Origin: Bacteroidetes Order II. bacterium
GTDB lineage: Bacteria > Bacteroidota > Rhodothermia > Rhodothermales > UBA2364
Assembly: GCA_016788705.1 (NCBI GenBank)
Contig: JAEUSQ010000017.1
Span: 1-64,000, forward strand
Reading direction: 5' to 3'
DNA length: 64,000 bases
The notes under the pieces were generated by a model. It made no database searches and was not told the DNA's origin. It saw only the letters and a program-made list of their open reading frames with translations. The position numbers and the translations under genes are program-made. Below are positions 19,518 through 28,758 of this stretch, in pieces (position 1 is the stretch's first letter; the number at the start of each line of letters is the position of its first letter).

Positions 19518-19545
19518 AAGCCACACCCTGGGAGAGCATGGCTTT
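19517..19545 (+). terminator. Weak hairpin terminator
   Basis: AAAGCCA pairs with TGGCTTT across a 15-nt loop, starting at the stop of the preceding gene. The T tract is only three bases, so this is a weak candidate. Confidence 0.4.
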
Positions 19546-19596
19546 GGGCAGGTAACATACAAAGAAATGTAGGTTAATAAGAAGTGTTTTTTATAC

Positions 19597-20598
19597 TTAG
19601 TGGATGGTTAATCCTGAAGTTTGCCGGAATCGGTCTATCTCCACCGGGAATGGTGTTGTAAATTGTGAAGGCGGGCGTTTGTACCCTGCAAGCCCAAAGG
19701 CCGTGTTGCCTTCCATCACATAGGCCGCAATCATTCTCTCGGGTTGGGTGAAGGATAGTGGATTTTGAGGATCAAGTACCAAATGAAAATCCAGTCGCAC
19801 ATGAGCATCTGCATTTTGTATGGACGTAGATTTGGACAAAGCCGCACTTCCACCACCAAAGCAATAATAATTGATTCCCCCACTGCCAATTGAAGCTGGC
19901 AGGCAAATCGGTGCGGCAGATATGGTCGCTCCCGAATGCCCTTTATTTTTGAGCGCCCTTGTGGCCGTTGTTTGTTCGCAACGCTGAACTTGTTCTGTAT
20001 TGCCGAGGCACTGTCCTAAGGGAGAGTTCGGTAGGTTGGTGATGCCATTGGCCAATTGTGCCCGATTGAATAACCTGAAGTATTGGGCTTCTTCCGTTAA
20101 GGCATTTTCGTCATAAAAGGCTACCAATACGTGTGTGGCGGTGTTGGCCTCGGGCAAATACGAATTATCGTAAAAAAGGGCTTGGGTAGTAAACCCATTT
20201 TCGTTCAGGGTAACGCTCACTTTAGAAACCTGTCGGGTAGGGCCATCGGCTTCGTAACTGCTCAACGTCTCCCCCTCCTGAATATTTTCCAATGGATCTA
20301 CCAATTCAAGATGCGGGTTGCTTATCGTACCATCCGAGACAAAAATCACCCCAAATGCAGGATCTGCTGCATTCGCTTGGTCTTTTGAGACCAGCATTGG
20401 GAACTGTAATGAAGTTTTTTTAGAAAGTTGCAAGGTGGTATTAAGCGGTAATACAGAGAAATTAGCAGGCAAATCGGTGTATAGCTTTGTTATAGATGTG
20501 GTTTCATCTCGCAAAGACATTAACGATGATTGGTCGCAACCCGCTATTGCAGCCAGTGCAACCCAGAGCAAGGTTTTGGGGTAAATAAATTTGTTCAT
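19597..20598 (-). CDS. Lipoprotein, third gene of a two-component operon
   Basis: Encodes 333 aa from ATG 20598. The frame extends upstream but overlaps the regulator gene, and this ATG gives a proper lipobox (IAGC, Cys 20). The mature protein is beta-rich with several hydrophobic strands and a paired-Cys region near the middle (QCLGNTEQVQRCEQ). No family is recognised. It starts 49 nt after a response regulator gene, with the kinase before that, so it could be the output or an accessory sensor of the pair. That is context inference. Confidence 0.65.
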   Translation of the reverse strand: MNKFIYPKTLLWVALAAIAGCDQSSLMSLRDETTSITKLYTDLPANFSVLPLNTTLQLSKKTSLQFPMLVSKDQANAADPAFGVIFVSDGTISNPHLELVDPLENIQEGETLSSYEADGPTRQVSKVSVTLNENGFTTQALFYDNSYLPEANTATHVLVAFYDENALTEEAQYFRLFNRAQLANGITNLPNSPLGQCLGNTEQVQRCEQTTATRALKNKGHSGATISAAPICLPASIGSGGINYYCFGGGSAALSKSTSIQNADAHVRLDFHLVLDPQNPLSFTQPERMIAAYVMEGNTAFGLAGYKRPPSQFTTPFPVEIDRFRQTSGLTIH

Positions 20599-20647
20599 AC
20601 TGGGCAAGGTTTTTTTAAGGATGTTATATGTGATTGACTTCGGGTTT

Positions 20648-21589
20648 TCATATATGGGATAGATCATAATACTTAGGTAAATCCCATTTTTGCGCCCAAA
20701 GCAAAGCTTCTATGGTAGATTCAATTTCCAATTCCGAAAATATTCTTGGCAGGATATCTCGTCTCACCCGGCCTTCTTCTCGTTTTAATAACAGGGTTAG
20801 CTGTTCCTCGAAAGGCAAATGATCACCTGTGGTTCTTTCATACCGCACTTTTCCATCGTCTTGCAAGACGGGTTTACGAATGGTACCCAGATCAAGTGCA
20901 AACTTCTGACTTCTACCTTCTTCCGATTGCACAAACTGCTTGATGTACTCGCTTACACTTTTGTCTTTTGCTTTGGAGGCAGGAACATCTTCCTGAAACA
21001 AATATTTGGTGCGTCGAATATTGGCCAATAAGTCATCATCTATCAACCCCATATGCTGTGTCGCAAAAAATCCGGCCAATCGGCTGGTATTCGTAAAACC
21101 CTTTGTTAAGAGATAAAGCACTTCTACTTCATCTTCGGAAAGCGAATAGAATTTGCGAAAATCCCTATTGACCAAAATATCTGCGCACTCAGGGGAATAA
21201 AAGCCAGTTTGGCCGGAAGCAATTCCCCTTACCGCTTTTCTAATGAGGGCCTTGTCTTCATTTTTATGTAGAATGCCTTCCACCAAACCTTTAAAGGGGA
21301 GTACGTATGCCACTTCATGTACCAAACCAGAAATAATTAATGTTTTAATGCGAATACTGCGTTTTCTTAGTTCGCGCAATACATCGGTGGCATAGCGGCC
21401 TACGCCCAAGTCCACGTCCAGAATCAAAATATCCGCCCGATACTGATGAACAATGGCTTGCATCACGGCTTCTTCCGCCGAAGTGGCTGTAGCAACCACC
21501 TGTATTTCCGTACCGTCGAAGTAGCGACTACAGGTTTCCAAGAAGGAACCGTCGTCGGCAATAATCACTTCAATGCGTTTTTTTTTCAT
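20648..21589 (-). CDS. Response regulator with atypical C-terminal output region
   Basis: Encodes 313 aa from ATG 21589, which overlaps the kinase stop (ATGA). A GTG 9 nt upstream is also possible. The receiver domain (1-125) has acidic Asp 12-Asp 13, phospho-acceptor Asp 58 (LILDVD) and Ser/Lys in LIISG and ILHK. Then comes YSLSEDEVEVLYLLTKGFTN, which starts like a LuxR/NarL helix-turn-helix. The recognition helix is followed by about 130 extra residues instead of ending, so the total is well over the roughly 210 aa of NarL regulators. Output is probably DNA binding but unproven. Confidence 0.75.
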   Translation of the reverse strand: MKKKRIEVIIADDGSFLETCSRYFDGTEIQVVATATSAEEAVMQAIVHQYRADILILDVDLGVGRYATDVLRELRKRSIRIKTLIISGLVHEVAYVLPFKGLVEGILHKNEDKALIRKAVRGIASGQTGFYSPECADILVNRDFRKFYSLSEDEVEVLYLLTKGFTNTSRLAGFFATQHMGLIDDDLLANIRRTKYLFQEDVPASKAKDKSVSEYIKQFVQSEEGRSQKFALDLGTIRKPVLQDDGKVRYERTTGDHLPFEEQLTLLLKREEGRVRRDILPRIFSELEIESTIEALLWAQKWDLPKYYDLSHI

Positions 21590-22674
21590 GGCAGCCACTT
21601 CTCTGTATTTCGAGGAGCTGGTAGCCGTATTTCGATACGGGTGCCTTCGTTAGGTCGAGACGTGACCAACAGCCGTGCACCAATCCCCTCGGCGCGGTAT
21701 TTCATATTGGCAAGTCCGGTGTGTTTGCTTCTAACCAGAGCATTAAAATCACTGGGCACATCAAAGCCGCAACCATTGTCTTGGACGGTCAGAAAAGCAT
21801 ACCCACCGTATTCCAATAGCTCTACCTGAATCTTAGAGGCTTTCCCGTGTAGCAGTGCATTACCGACTGCTTCCTGTACCATACGGAACAATTGGATACC
21901 AAGATTGCCTTCTAAATAAGGGGTTGCTTCCAATTCCGTTTGTATTGTCAACGTGGAATGATGCTTTTGGACTTCGCCGAGGTACGCTTGAATGGTGTTT
22001 TTTAGTCCAATCAGATGAATGGGGGGGGCTATATCCCGATAAATATCATGCGCCAGACCTGCCATCAAGTTTACCCGCTCCGACAGACCTTTGAGGGGTT
22101 CATGGAGTTGTACAGCTACTTCTAAGGCTTCGTCCTCATCCGGAATCACCCTTGTGATGTGTTTCATTAATGTATGAGGCAATTCCTCGGCAAATCGTTT
22201 CATAGGGTTGATAACCACATCGTGTAAGTTGCTCCCGCGTATCCTGAAGCGTTCTTCAAGTTCGTGCAGAAGAATCAGACGTAGTTGAAGTTCAGTTTTT
22301 GATTTTCGGCGATCGTAAGTGTATAAGACCAACAGACACACTATAATCAGATAGGGGACATATATACCCAAGATGATATTTCCACTCGGATCAATATTGA
22401 GGAACGTCTTCGTATCTGGCAGTTCGTACCGAATCAGTTGGCCCACTACCCGTGCTTCCTCTTCCGTTAAGGATATAATATTCTTTATATTTTCATCAAT
22501 TTTTTGGCCAATCACAACCTTCTCCGGAGCATTTTGGGGACGCTCCAGATACATATCTCCCAGTTTTCGGCTCTTCTGCGGATACATTTGAACGAGTGTA
22601 CTTAGCACCAGTGCGTAGGTCAGGAAGATGCCTAACACCCATTTAGATACAAGAAAAAGCCATTTATGAATCAT
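21586..22674 (-). CDS. NarL-partner type sensor histidine kinase
   Basis: Encodes 362 aa. Two transmembrane helices (about 5-28 and 101-119) bracket a periplasmic loop of about 70 residues. Next is a HisKA_3-like dimerisation helix with candidate phospho-acceptor His 151 (SNLHDVV). The C-terminal HATPase has an N-box (QEAVGNALLHGKA) and G-box (VQDNGCGFD, GLANMKYRAEGIGARL). It overlaps its response regulator by 4 nt. The ligand is unknown. Confidence 0.88.
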   Translation of the reverse strand: MIHKWLFLVSKWVLGIFLTYALVLSTLVQMYPQKSRKLGDMYLERPQNAPEKVVIGQKIDENIKNIISLTEEEARVVGQLIRYELPDTKTFLNIDPSGNIILGIYVPYLIIVCLLVLYTYDRRKSKTELQLRLILLHELEERFRIRGSNLHDVVINPMKRFAEELPHTLMKHITRVIPDEDEALEVAVQLHEPLKGLSERVNLMAGLAHDIYRDIAPPIHLIGLKNTIQAYLGEVQKHHSTLTIQTELEATPYLEGNLGIQLFRMVQEAVGNALLHGKASKIQVELLEYGGYAFLTVQDNGCGFDVPSDFNALVRSKHTGLANMKYRAEGIGARLLVTSRPNEGTRIEIRLPAPRNTEKWLP

Positions 22675-22948
22675 CGCTTCAAGGATTGATGTCTATTTTT
22701 TTCAAGATACAGAATGACCAAACAAAAAGAACGGAAAATATTCCCTCGTCGGAAGCACCTCATAAGCAGCAATACGCTTCAATAGCACGTTAAAAAAGAG
22801 ACCCCTCAAACGATCCAGATACCGGATATCTGTTTCCTTTTTCCCACAACAATCATGGGCCGAACTATTTGCAACAGCCAGATAAACAATTGACCAATAT
22901 TTTGTATCTTAAGAAACACTTCCAGCCCTCAAATAATAAAATACCACA

Positions 22949-24664
22949 ATGAACGAATTGGCCAATATGCTCGGTGCAAGTACCGAGGCGCAGACCCCTT
23001 TAGAAAGATATTTTATGCGCTTTCGCCGAAACATTGTTGGGATAGACCAGATGTTCGAGTCTCCATATGGGCGTAAAAAAATAGTTTATGCAGACTGGAT
23101 TGCCAGTGGCCGTCTATATGGCCCTATTGAGCGCAAAATGCTGGAACAATTCGGACCATACGTTGCCAACACCCATACGGAAACCAGTATTACAGGCTCC
23201 CTCATGACCATGGCTTACCATAAAGCCCAACACATCCTAAAAAAACATGTCAATGCTGGCCCCAATGATGCCCTAATCCTGAGTGGGACCGGGATGACGG
23301 GTGTTATCAACAAGTTTCAACGCATACTCGGACTACGTGTCCCCGACCCACTCAACCAAGCGATTCAGATCCATCCACAAGATCGGCCTGTGGTATTTAT
23401 TACCCACATGGAACACCATTCCAACCAAACTTCTTGGTTAGAATGCTTGGTGGATGTTGTATGCCTTGAGCCATGCGAACAGGGTCTGGTTAATCCGGAC
23501 CAATTGCGGTATGCGCTTACCAAGTTTAAAGACCGGAAACTCAAGATTGGCGCATTTTCGGCCTGTTCCAATGTCACTGGCATAGAAACACCCTATCACG
23601 AACTGGCGCGGATTATGCATGAGCATGGTGGCGTGTGTTTTGTGGATTTCGCCATGAGCGCCCCTTATGTGGACATTAACATGCACCCGGAAGACCCGAT
23701 GGAAGCCCTAGACGCCATCATGTTTTCGCCACATAAATTCCTCGGAGGGCCTGGAACACCTGGCGTTTTGGTATTTAATGGTCAACTTTATCGTTCTCAT
23801 GTACCAGATCAGCCCGGAGGAGGTACAGTGGCATGGACCAATCCTTGGGGCGAGCACCGCTATTTCGATGATATCGAAGCACGAGAAGACGGCGGAACTC
23901 CAGGCTTCCTACAGGCCATGCGTGCCGCCTTGGCTGTCTTGCTGAAAGAAGAAATGGGAACAGACCATATCCGAAACCGAGAACATGAACTCTTGGCGAT
24001 CGCTTTTGAAAGACTTCGTAAAATTCCCGGGGTATATCTTCTGGCAGATGCCCACACCACCCGACTCGGTGCGATGTCTTTTTTATTACAACCCATTCAC
24101 TACAACTTGGTGGTTCAACTCCTGAACGACCGTTTTGGCATTCAGGTGCGCGGAGGCTGCTCTTGTGCAGGAACTTATGGGCATTATCTGCTACATGTAG
24201 CCCCTGAAGTATCACATCAGATGACTTCCCGCATAGACCAAGGTGATCTTTCCGCCAAAATGGGCTGGGTTCGCCTTTCCTTACACCCTACGATGACCAA
24301 TGCCGAGATCCATTATGTGTGTGATGCCGTAGATGCCATTGCTAGAAACCACCATGAATGGGCACAAGACTATTTTTACAAAGCGACCACCAATGAATTT
24401 GTTCATAAAACCCAACCGGACTACCGACCCATGATAGAGCGCTGGTTTTCACCAGACCCGACAGGTAATCTCTTCCAGCCTATTCACCAAAACGGTGCCA
24501 TACAAATGGACCTCAAGGCCAAATCAGGTGAAAAACCGCTCTCGTCTCCAACCCCTAAACGACCACCTCAAGTCAAAGACGGTAACGCCACACGCTCCAT
24601 TTCCACTGGCCACGAAACGCCTGTAAAAAAAACCAATTTCCAAGTAGGGACGTTGTTTGAATAG
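22949..24664 (+). CDS. Class V aminotransferase-family PLP enzyme
   Basis: Encodes 571 aa, about 150 longer than simple cysteine desulfurases. Family signs: GTGMTGVIN near residue 112, THMEHHSN, VDFAMSAPY, and SPHKFLGGPGTPG with the PLP-binding Lys at 263. A conserved Cys-containing loop GGCSCAGTYGHYLL lies near 405. The last 90 residues form a low-complexity tail (KPLSSPTPKRPP) not expected in the catalytic core. It may be a cysteine desulfurase/selenocysteine lyase-like or kynureninase-like enzyme; the substrate is not readable. It is followed after 5 bp by a glycosyltransferase gene and preceded by a 270-bp AT-rich divergent region. Confidence 0.82.
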   Translation: MNELANMLGASTEAQTPLERYFMRFRRNIVGIDQMFESPYGRKKIVYADWIASGRLYGPIERKMLEQFGPYVANTHTETSITGSLMTMAYHKAQHILKKHVNAGPNDALILSGTGMTGVINKFQRILGLRVPDPLNQAIQIHPQDRPVVFITHMEHHSNQTSWLECLVDVVCLEPCEQGLVNPDQLRYALTKFKDRKLKIGAFSACSNVTGIETPYHELARIMHEHGGVCFVDFAMSAPYVDINMHPEDPMEALDAIMFSPHKFLGGPGTPGVLVFNGQLYRSHVPDQPGGGTVAWTNPWGEHRYFDDIEAREDGGTPGFLQAMRAALAVLLKEEMGTDHIRNREHELLAIAFERLRKIPGVYLLADAHTTRLGAMSFLLQPIHYNLVVQLLNDRFGIQVRGGCSCAGTYGHYLLHVAPEVSHQMTSRIDQGDLSAKMGWVRLSLHPTMTNAEIHYVCDAVDAIARNHHEWAQDYFYKATTNEFVHKTQPDYRPMIERWFSPDPTGNLFQPIHQNGAIQMDLKAKSGEKPLSSPTPKRPPQVKDGNATRSISTGHETPVKKTNFQVGTLFE

Positions 24665-24669
24665 CGTGC

Positions 24670-25971
24670 ATGAAACAGGTTCTTTTTATTGCGTATTATT
24701 TCCCGCCTTCTGGCGGCCCTGGTGTTCAGCGCAGCTTGAAATTTGTGCGATATCTGCCCACATATGGGTGGATGCCAACCGTGCTGACCGTTGATCCCGC
24801 TTATGCGGCCTTTCCCGCCATAGACCCCTCGCTCATAGCAGAAGTGCCTCCTGAAGTAGAAATACACCGAACACGCGCTTTTAATCCACTTGAGCTTTAT
24901 GCACGCTTCACCGGAAGAAAAGACCAAACCGTAACTGTAGGGACGCTTCACGAGGCAACAACCCCTAAAGAACGCCTAATGCAGTGGCTACGTGCCAATC
25001 TTTTTATCCCAGATGCCCGAATTGGGTGGAACAGACCAGCCCTGCAAAAAGCCTTAAACGTGATCCATTCCCGCCCTTTCGACGCCATCATTACCACTTC
25101 GCCGCCCCATTCTACGCACCTCATTGGGCTGAAATTACACCAAAAAACGGGCATTCCATGGCTGGCCGATTTTCGGGACCCGTGGACGGACATCAGCTAT
25201 TACCATACATTGCCCCATACCCGTTTAGCACATTGGTGGGACGCCAAACTCGAAAGTAAGGTACTAAATGGAGCGGATTTGGTGACCATGGTGTCTCCCT
25301 ATTACCTTCGACAAATGCAAGAGCGGATGCAACATCCTGAAAGGATGCACTTACTATCGAATGGATTTGATCCAAATGATTTCCCGCCGATGCCACATAT
25401 TCCCACGAAAAAAGAACAGTTCACTCTTGCTTATACAGGGAGTTTATTTGTGAACCCCAGTGGATTGTGGCAGGCCATCGCCGATATCCGAAGAGACTGG
25501 CCAACCATTCGGTTGCAGTTCACAGGCCGGACAGATGAACGGGTACTGGCCGATATGCACAAAAAGCACATAGATGATATATTGATACAACAACCCTATG
25601 TGGCCCACGAAGAGGCGTTGTTATGTATGCAAACCGCAGATGCCTTGCTTCTTGTTATTGAAGAAAAGGCTGGAACCGAGGGAATTTTAACAGGTAAATT
25701 GTTTGAATATTTGGCCACAGGAAAACCCATTCTGGCCATAGGGCCGCCAAACGGGGATGCGGCGAAGGTTTTAAGAGCGGCGGGTGCCGGAGAAATGATT
25801 TCTCACCAAGATGTTGCCGCTATTCGCAACCGCATAGAAACACTATTGTCTGACTCAGATAGATCGTCGGTCAGGCCATATCCGCAAAACTTCACCCGCC
25901 AGCGTCTCACCCAAAACCTGGCTTCGTTGCTGGATGGGCTACCCCTGACGGGAAGCAGAAACTCAGCGTAA
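24670..25971 (+). CDS. Family 4 glycosyltransferase
   Basis: Encodes 433 aa. The N-terminal half begins MKQVLFIAYYFPPSGGPGVQ, typical of GT4 enzymes (GPG loop), with TTSPPHSTHLIGL and a WLADFRDPWTD segment. The C-terminal half has LAYTGSLF and the nucleotide-sugar site GTEGILTGKLFEYLATGKPIL with the E-x7-E arrangement. A cytosolic retaining enzyme, probably in envelope glycan or lipid-linked sugar synthesis. No other polysaccharide genes surround it. It probably shares a transcript with the PLP enzyme. Confidence 0.9.
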   Translation: MKQVLFIAYYFPPSGGPGVQRSLKFVRYLPTYGWMPTVLTVDPAYAAFPAIDPSLIAEVPPEVEIHRTRAFNPLELYARFTGRKDQTVTVGTLHEATTPKERLMQWLRANLFIPDARIGWNRPALQKALNVIHSRPFDAIITTSPPHSTHLIGLKLHQKTGIPWLADFRDPWTDISYYHTLPHTRLAHWWDAKLESKVLNGADLVTMVSPYYLRQMQERMQHPERMHLLSNGFDPNDFPPMPHIPTKKEQFTLAYTGSLFVNPSGLWQAIADIRRDWPTIRLQFTGRTDERVLADMHKKHIDDILIQQPYVAHEEALLCMQTADALLLVIEEKAGTEGILTGKLFEYLATGKPILAIGPPNGDAAKVLRAAGAGEMISHQDVAAIRNRIETLLSDSDRSSVRPYPQNFTRQRLTQNLASLLDGLPLTGSRNSA

Positions 25972-26030
25972 TAGCGTAATTTTACCCGGATGCACTGCGA
26001 AGAGACAAACCGAGGTAGATTAATATCCCA

Positions 26031-26444
26031 TCAAAGCAGTTGGACGGTTACACGACAAGTTTCTGCTGGCGAAACTTCTTTTTCCCAACTTCGACGGTAT
26101 TCCACCACCACTTCACCCGATTTAACCACTTTAAAGGGAAGTGTTTGGGTTCCACCTGCGCCAACCACCATAGGATCCGTATTCGAAGACTTAAAAACGC
26201 CGTCGTTCACTTGAACAGCTATGGCTTTGCTCTCTTCGGTTGGATACCACGCATAACCAGTAGAAGGATTCGCATTCAGACTCAATGAAAACAGATCACC
26301 CGCTTTGCCCGTAAAGGTTTTTCCACAAGCAACCACCACACCAGCATCCTCAGGTTGAGTGGGCGTTTTTTTGGACATGCATCCCATAAACACGCCCAGA
26401 AGGACGGGAACGAGCATGAATTGTTTTTGGTTTAAGATTGCCAT
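26031..26444 (-). CDS. Chagasin-like (I42) protease-inhibitor lipoprotein
   Basis: Encodes 137 aa from ATG 26444. Lipobox FMGC follows a hydrophobic signal. The domain carries the chagasin signatures: LNANPSTGYAW (the NPTTGY loop), a VGAGGTQTLPFKV strand, and EYRRSWEK, close to the RPW loop. I42 proteins inhibit papain-like cysteine proteases. As a lipoprotein it would sit in the periplasm or outer membrane. It is convergent with the glycosyltransferase gene. Confidence 0.85.
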   Translation of the reverse strand: MAILNQKQFMLVPVLLGVFMGCMSKKTPTQPEDAGVVVACGKTFTGKAGDLFSLSLNANPSTGYAWYPTEESKAIAVQVNDGVFKSSNTDPMVVGAGGTQTLPFKVVKSGEVVVEYRRSWEKEVSPAETCRVTVQLL

Positions 26445-26654
26445 AAATAAAAAGTTGAGCATTGCTTTATTGCATTTATTTAAAGTACAAAAAGAAGGGG
26501 CTTACGTCAAACGATCTTGCCAAGCACTTTTGGCGTTACCCAGAAGCATACATACGACACAACCTTATTTCCTCAACTTGCCCAAAATTCCCAATCTGCT
26601 TCCTCAAACAAACTTAAATTAGGATCAATTTACCCCAAATCATCTACGTTAGAC

Positions 26655-27314
26655 ATGTTTGCAAAAGAAGGTTATGGCATTATTGCCGTTTCATGTGTCC
26701 TGGCACTGCTATTAACACTGGTCGGAATTGGACTCAGCGGTGTAGTGGGCGCTTTTTTTTATGGATTGGCCCTTTTTTCCGTTTTGTTCACCCTATATTT
26801 CTTCCGAGATCCGAAACGAGTCCCGCCAGAGGAAGCCAAAAACGGATACTTATTAATGGCCCCAGCCGATGGTAAAATTGTGGTGAACGAAATCGTTCAG
26901 GAACCGCTCTATCTTAAAGGCGAAGCCCGCCAAATATCTATTTTTCTGTCTCCCTTAGACGTTCACGTAAACCGCTCACCCGTAAAAGGGCTTGTTGAAT
27001 TTGATCAATACGTCCCCGGCGAGTATTTAGTGGCTTGGGAACCCAAAGCCAGTGAGCGCAACGAACGGTCCCAAATTGGGGTTTTACACCCAAGTGGACG
27101 CAAGTTCTTGTTTAAACAAATTGCTGGTTTTGTGGCACGCCGCATCGAGTACCACATCCGCCCAGGAGATCAGGTAGAAGCAGGCGAACGTTTTGGAATC
27201 GTTAAATTTGGTTCGAGAATGGACATTTTAATGCCAATAGATGTGCAGGTGGACGTCCAAATGGGCCAGCAGGTTTATGCTGGAATCACCATTCTGGGCC
27301 GCATCCCTCAATAA
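26655..27314 (+). CDS. psd: Phosphatidylserine decarboxylase proenzyme
   Basis: Encodes 219 aa from ATG 26655, matching the short-form Psd family of about 210-220 aa. A longer frame from 26517 has a non-homologous leader. Two N-terminal membrane helices precede PADGKIVVNE, the SPLDVHVNRSP segment and the self-cleavage motif KFGSRMD. Ser 187 would become the pyruvoyl cofactor. It makes phosphatidylethanolamine from phosphatidylserine. The next gene is the phosphatidylserine synthase, 12 bp downstream. Confidence 0.94.
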   Translation: MFAKEGYGIIAVSCVLALLLTLVGIGLSGVVGAFFYGLALFSVLFTLYFFRDPKRVPPEEAKNGYLLMAPADGKIVVNEIVQEPLYLKGEARQISIFLSPLDVHVNRSPVKGLVEFDQYVPGEYLVAWEPKASERNERSQIGVLHPSGRKFLFKQIAGFVARRIEYHIRPGDQVEAGERFGIVKFGSRMDILMPIDVQVDVQMGQQVYAGITILGRIPQ

Positions 27315-27326
27315 CCGGAGTACGTT

Positions 27327-28175
27327 ATGCCACAAAGCCGCTTTCGACGCCGTTTTCAAAAAGCGCGAAAAAAACCGCAGTTACGAGAACGGATTATAAT
27401 CTATCGAGAGAACCGCTCCGACCGACCACGGAAACAAATTCCACGCTCCGTGGCCCCTTCCTCCCTTACGCTTCTAAACCTCTTTTGTGGTTTTTTAGCC
27501 ATTGTGCAGGTACACGAAAACAACCTGTTGGCGGCTTGTTGGCTGATCATCATTGCTGGCTTGTTTGATTTATTTGACGGCATGGTGGCACGAATGGCCA
27601 ACGCCACCAGTGAATTTGGGATCGAGTTGGATTCACTGGCCGATGTGGTTTCTTTTGGCGCTGCTCCCGCATTTTTGGTATATGCCTTCGACTTGCACAC
27701 GCTGGGGGTTGTAGGTATGCTTGTTGCTGCGCTTCCGGCATTAGGTGGCGCCATCCGGCTCGCACGTTTTAACACCAATGCTTCCTCCGAGAAAAGTTTT
27801 TTCTTTTCAGGATTACCCATTCCTGCGCAAGCACTGGCAATTGTTGCTTTTATTTTGGCCTTTCACGATTTTAATTTTGCCGCACATTTCGAGTTTGGTA
27901 GCAAGTCTGTTCTGGTTCCTTTGGTCGTTACGCTTTCCCTTTTTATGGTCAGTACCATTCGGTTTGCTTCCATTCCCAAACCTACTGTTTCTTCAATTCG
28001 GACATATCCATGGCTATGGATTGGCTTCGGTATTTGTTTCATCCTTATTCTGATCCTACAAGATATAGGCATCTTTTTATCCATTGTATTGTACCTGATC
28101 GCGAACCTGATTTACGCACTCGTCACCCTTGTACGCACCCTTTGGGTCGAGACAGAACCGGAAACCACCCTTTAA
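27327..28175 (+). CDS. pssA: CDP-diacylglycerol-serine O-phosphatidyltransferase
   Basis: Encodes 282 aa with a basic N-terminal tail and about eight membrane helices. The CDP-alcohol phosphatidyltransferase signature is complete from DGMVAR through GIELDSLAD (D-G-x2-A-R-x8-G-x3-D-x3-D), followed by VVSFGAAPA, typical of PssA. It makes phosphatidylserine from CDP-diacylglycerol and serine, feeding the preceding decarboxylase. Confidence 0.94.
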   Translation: MPQSRFRRRFQKARKKPQLRERIIIYRENRSDRPRKQIPRSVAPSSLTLLNLFCGFLAIVQVHENNLLAACWLIIIAGLFDLFDGMVARMANATSEFGIELDSLADVVSFGAAPAFLVYAFDLHTLGVVGMLVAALPALGGAIRLARFNTNASSEKSFFFSGLPIPAQALAIVAFILAFHDFNFAAHFEFGSKSVLVPLVVTLSLFMVSTIRFASIPKPTVSSIRTYPWLWIGFGICFILILILQDIGIFLSIVLYLIANLIYALVTLVRTLWVETEPETTL

Positions 28176-28186
28176 AACCCAACACA

Positions 28187-28438
28187 ATGACCTTTAAGGC
28201 ACTTATTACCGTCATGTTGCGGCCCTCTATCTTAGACACACAGGGCAAAGCAGCAGAACATGCACTGGAGCAATTGGGATACCAACAACTCTCCCATGTC
28301 CGCATTGGAAAGCATATTGAATTGTTGGTGCAGGCAGACTCCGCTTTGGACGCCGAATTGATGGTGCGCAATGCTGCTGAAAAACTACTCTCGAACCCCG
28401 TGATGGAAAACTACACGGTTGCTTTACAGCCTGTTTAA
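28187..28438 (+). CDS. purS: Phosphoribosylformylglycinamidine synthase subunit PurS
   Basis: Encodes 83 aa from ATG 28187, inside a longer open frame that overlaps pssA and is rejected. The sequence MTFKALITVMLRPSILDTQG, then EHALEQLGY and LLSNPVMENYTV, is typical PurS. It bridges PurL and PurQ in purine synthesis. Neither of those genes is here, so purS sits apart from its partners, 11 bp after pssA and 5 bp before clpS. Confidence 0.92.
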   Translation: MTFKALITVMLRPSILDTQGKAAEHALEQLGYQQLSHVRIGKHIELLVQADSALDAELMVRNAAEKLLSNPVMENYTVALQPV

Positions 28439-28443
28439 ACACC

Positions 28444-28758
28444 ATGAAAAGCCTTTCTCCTGCATATATAGTGGCCTCTGGTATCAACGCTCCTTTAGAG
28501 GACATCTTAGAAGTCACCGATGTACAACTGGATCGCCCGTGGCGCGTAATCCTCTATAACGACAATGTGCATACCTTCGACGAGGTTATTTATCAACTTC
28601 AACTAGCAACGGGCTGTTCGATGGAACGTGGTGAACAACTGGCTTGGGAGGTGCATACCAAAGGAAAAGCCAATGTATATGAAGGAGAATTCGAGCAGTG
28701 CTTTCGGGTACAGATGATTCTGAAAGAAATCGAATTAGTCACCGAAATTCAAGGATAA
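28444..28758 (+). CDS. clpS: ClpS-family N-degron adaptor
   Basis: Encodes 104 aa. The core WRVILYNDNVHTFDEVI carries the NDN version of the substrate-pocket NDD motif, and EVHTKGKANVYEGEFEQCF matches the VHxxG region. It presents N-degron substrates to the Clp chaperone. The N-terminal extension of about 30 residues is normal. No clpA is adjacent. Its stop abuts the stop of the converging FHA gene, with no base between the two frames. Confidence 0.88.
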   Translation: MKSLSPAYIVASGINAPLEDILEVTDVQLDRPWRVILYNDNVHTFDEVIYQLQLATGCSMERGEQLAWEVHTKGKANVYEGEFEQCFRVQMILKEIELVTEIQG

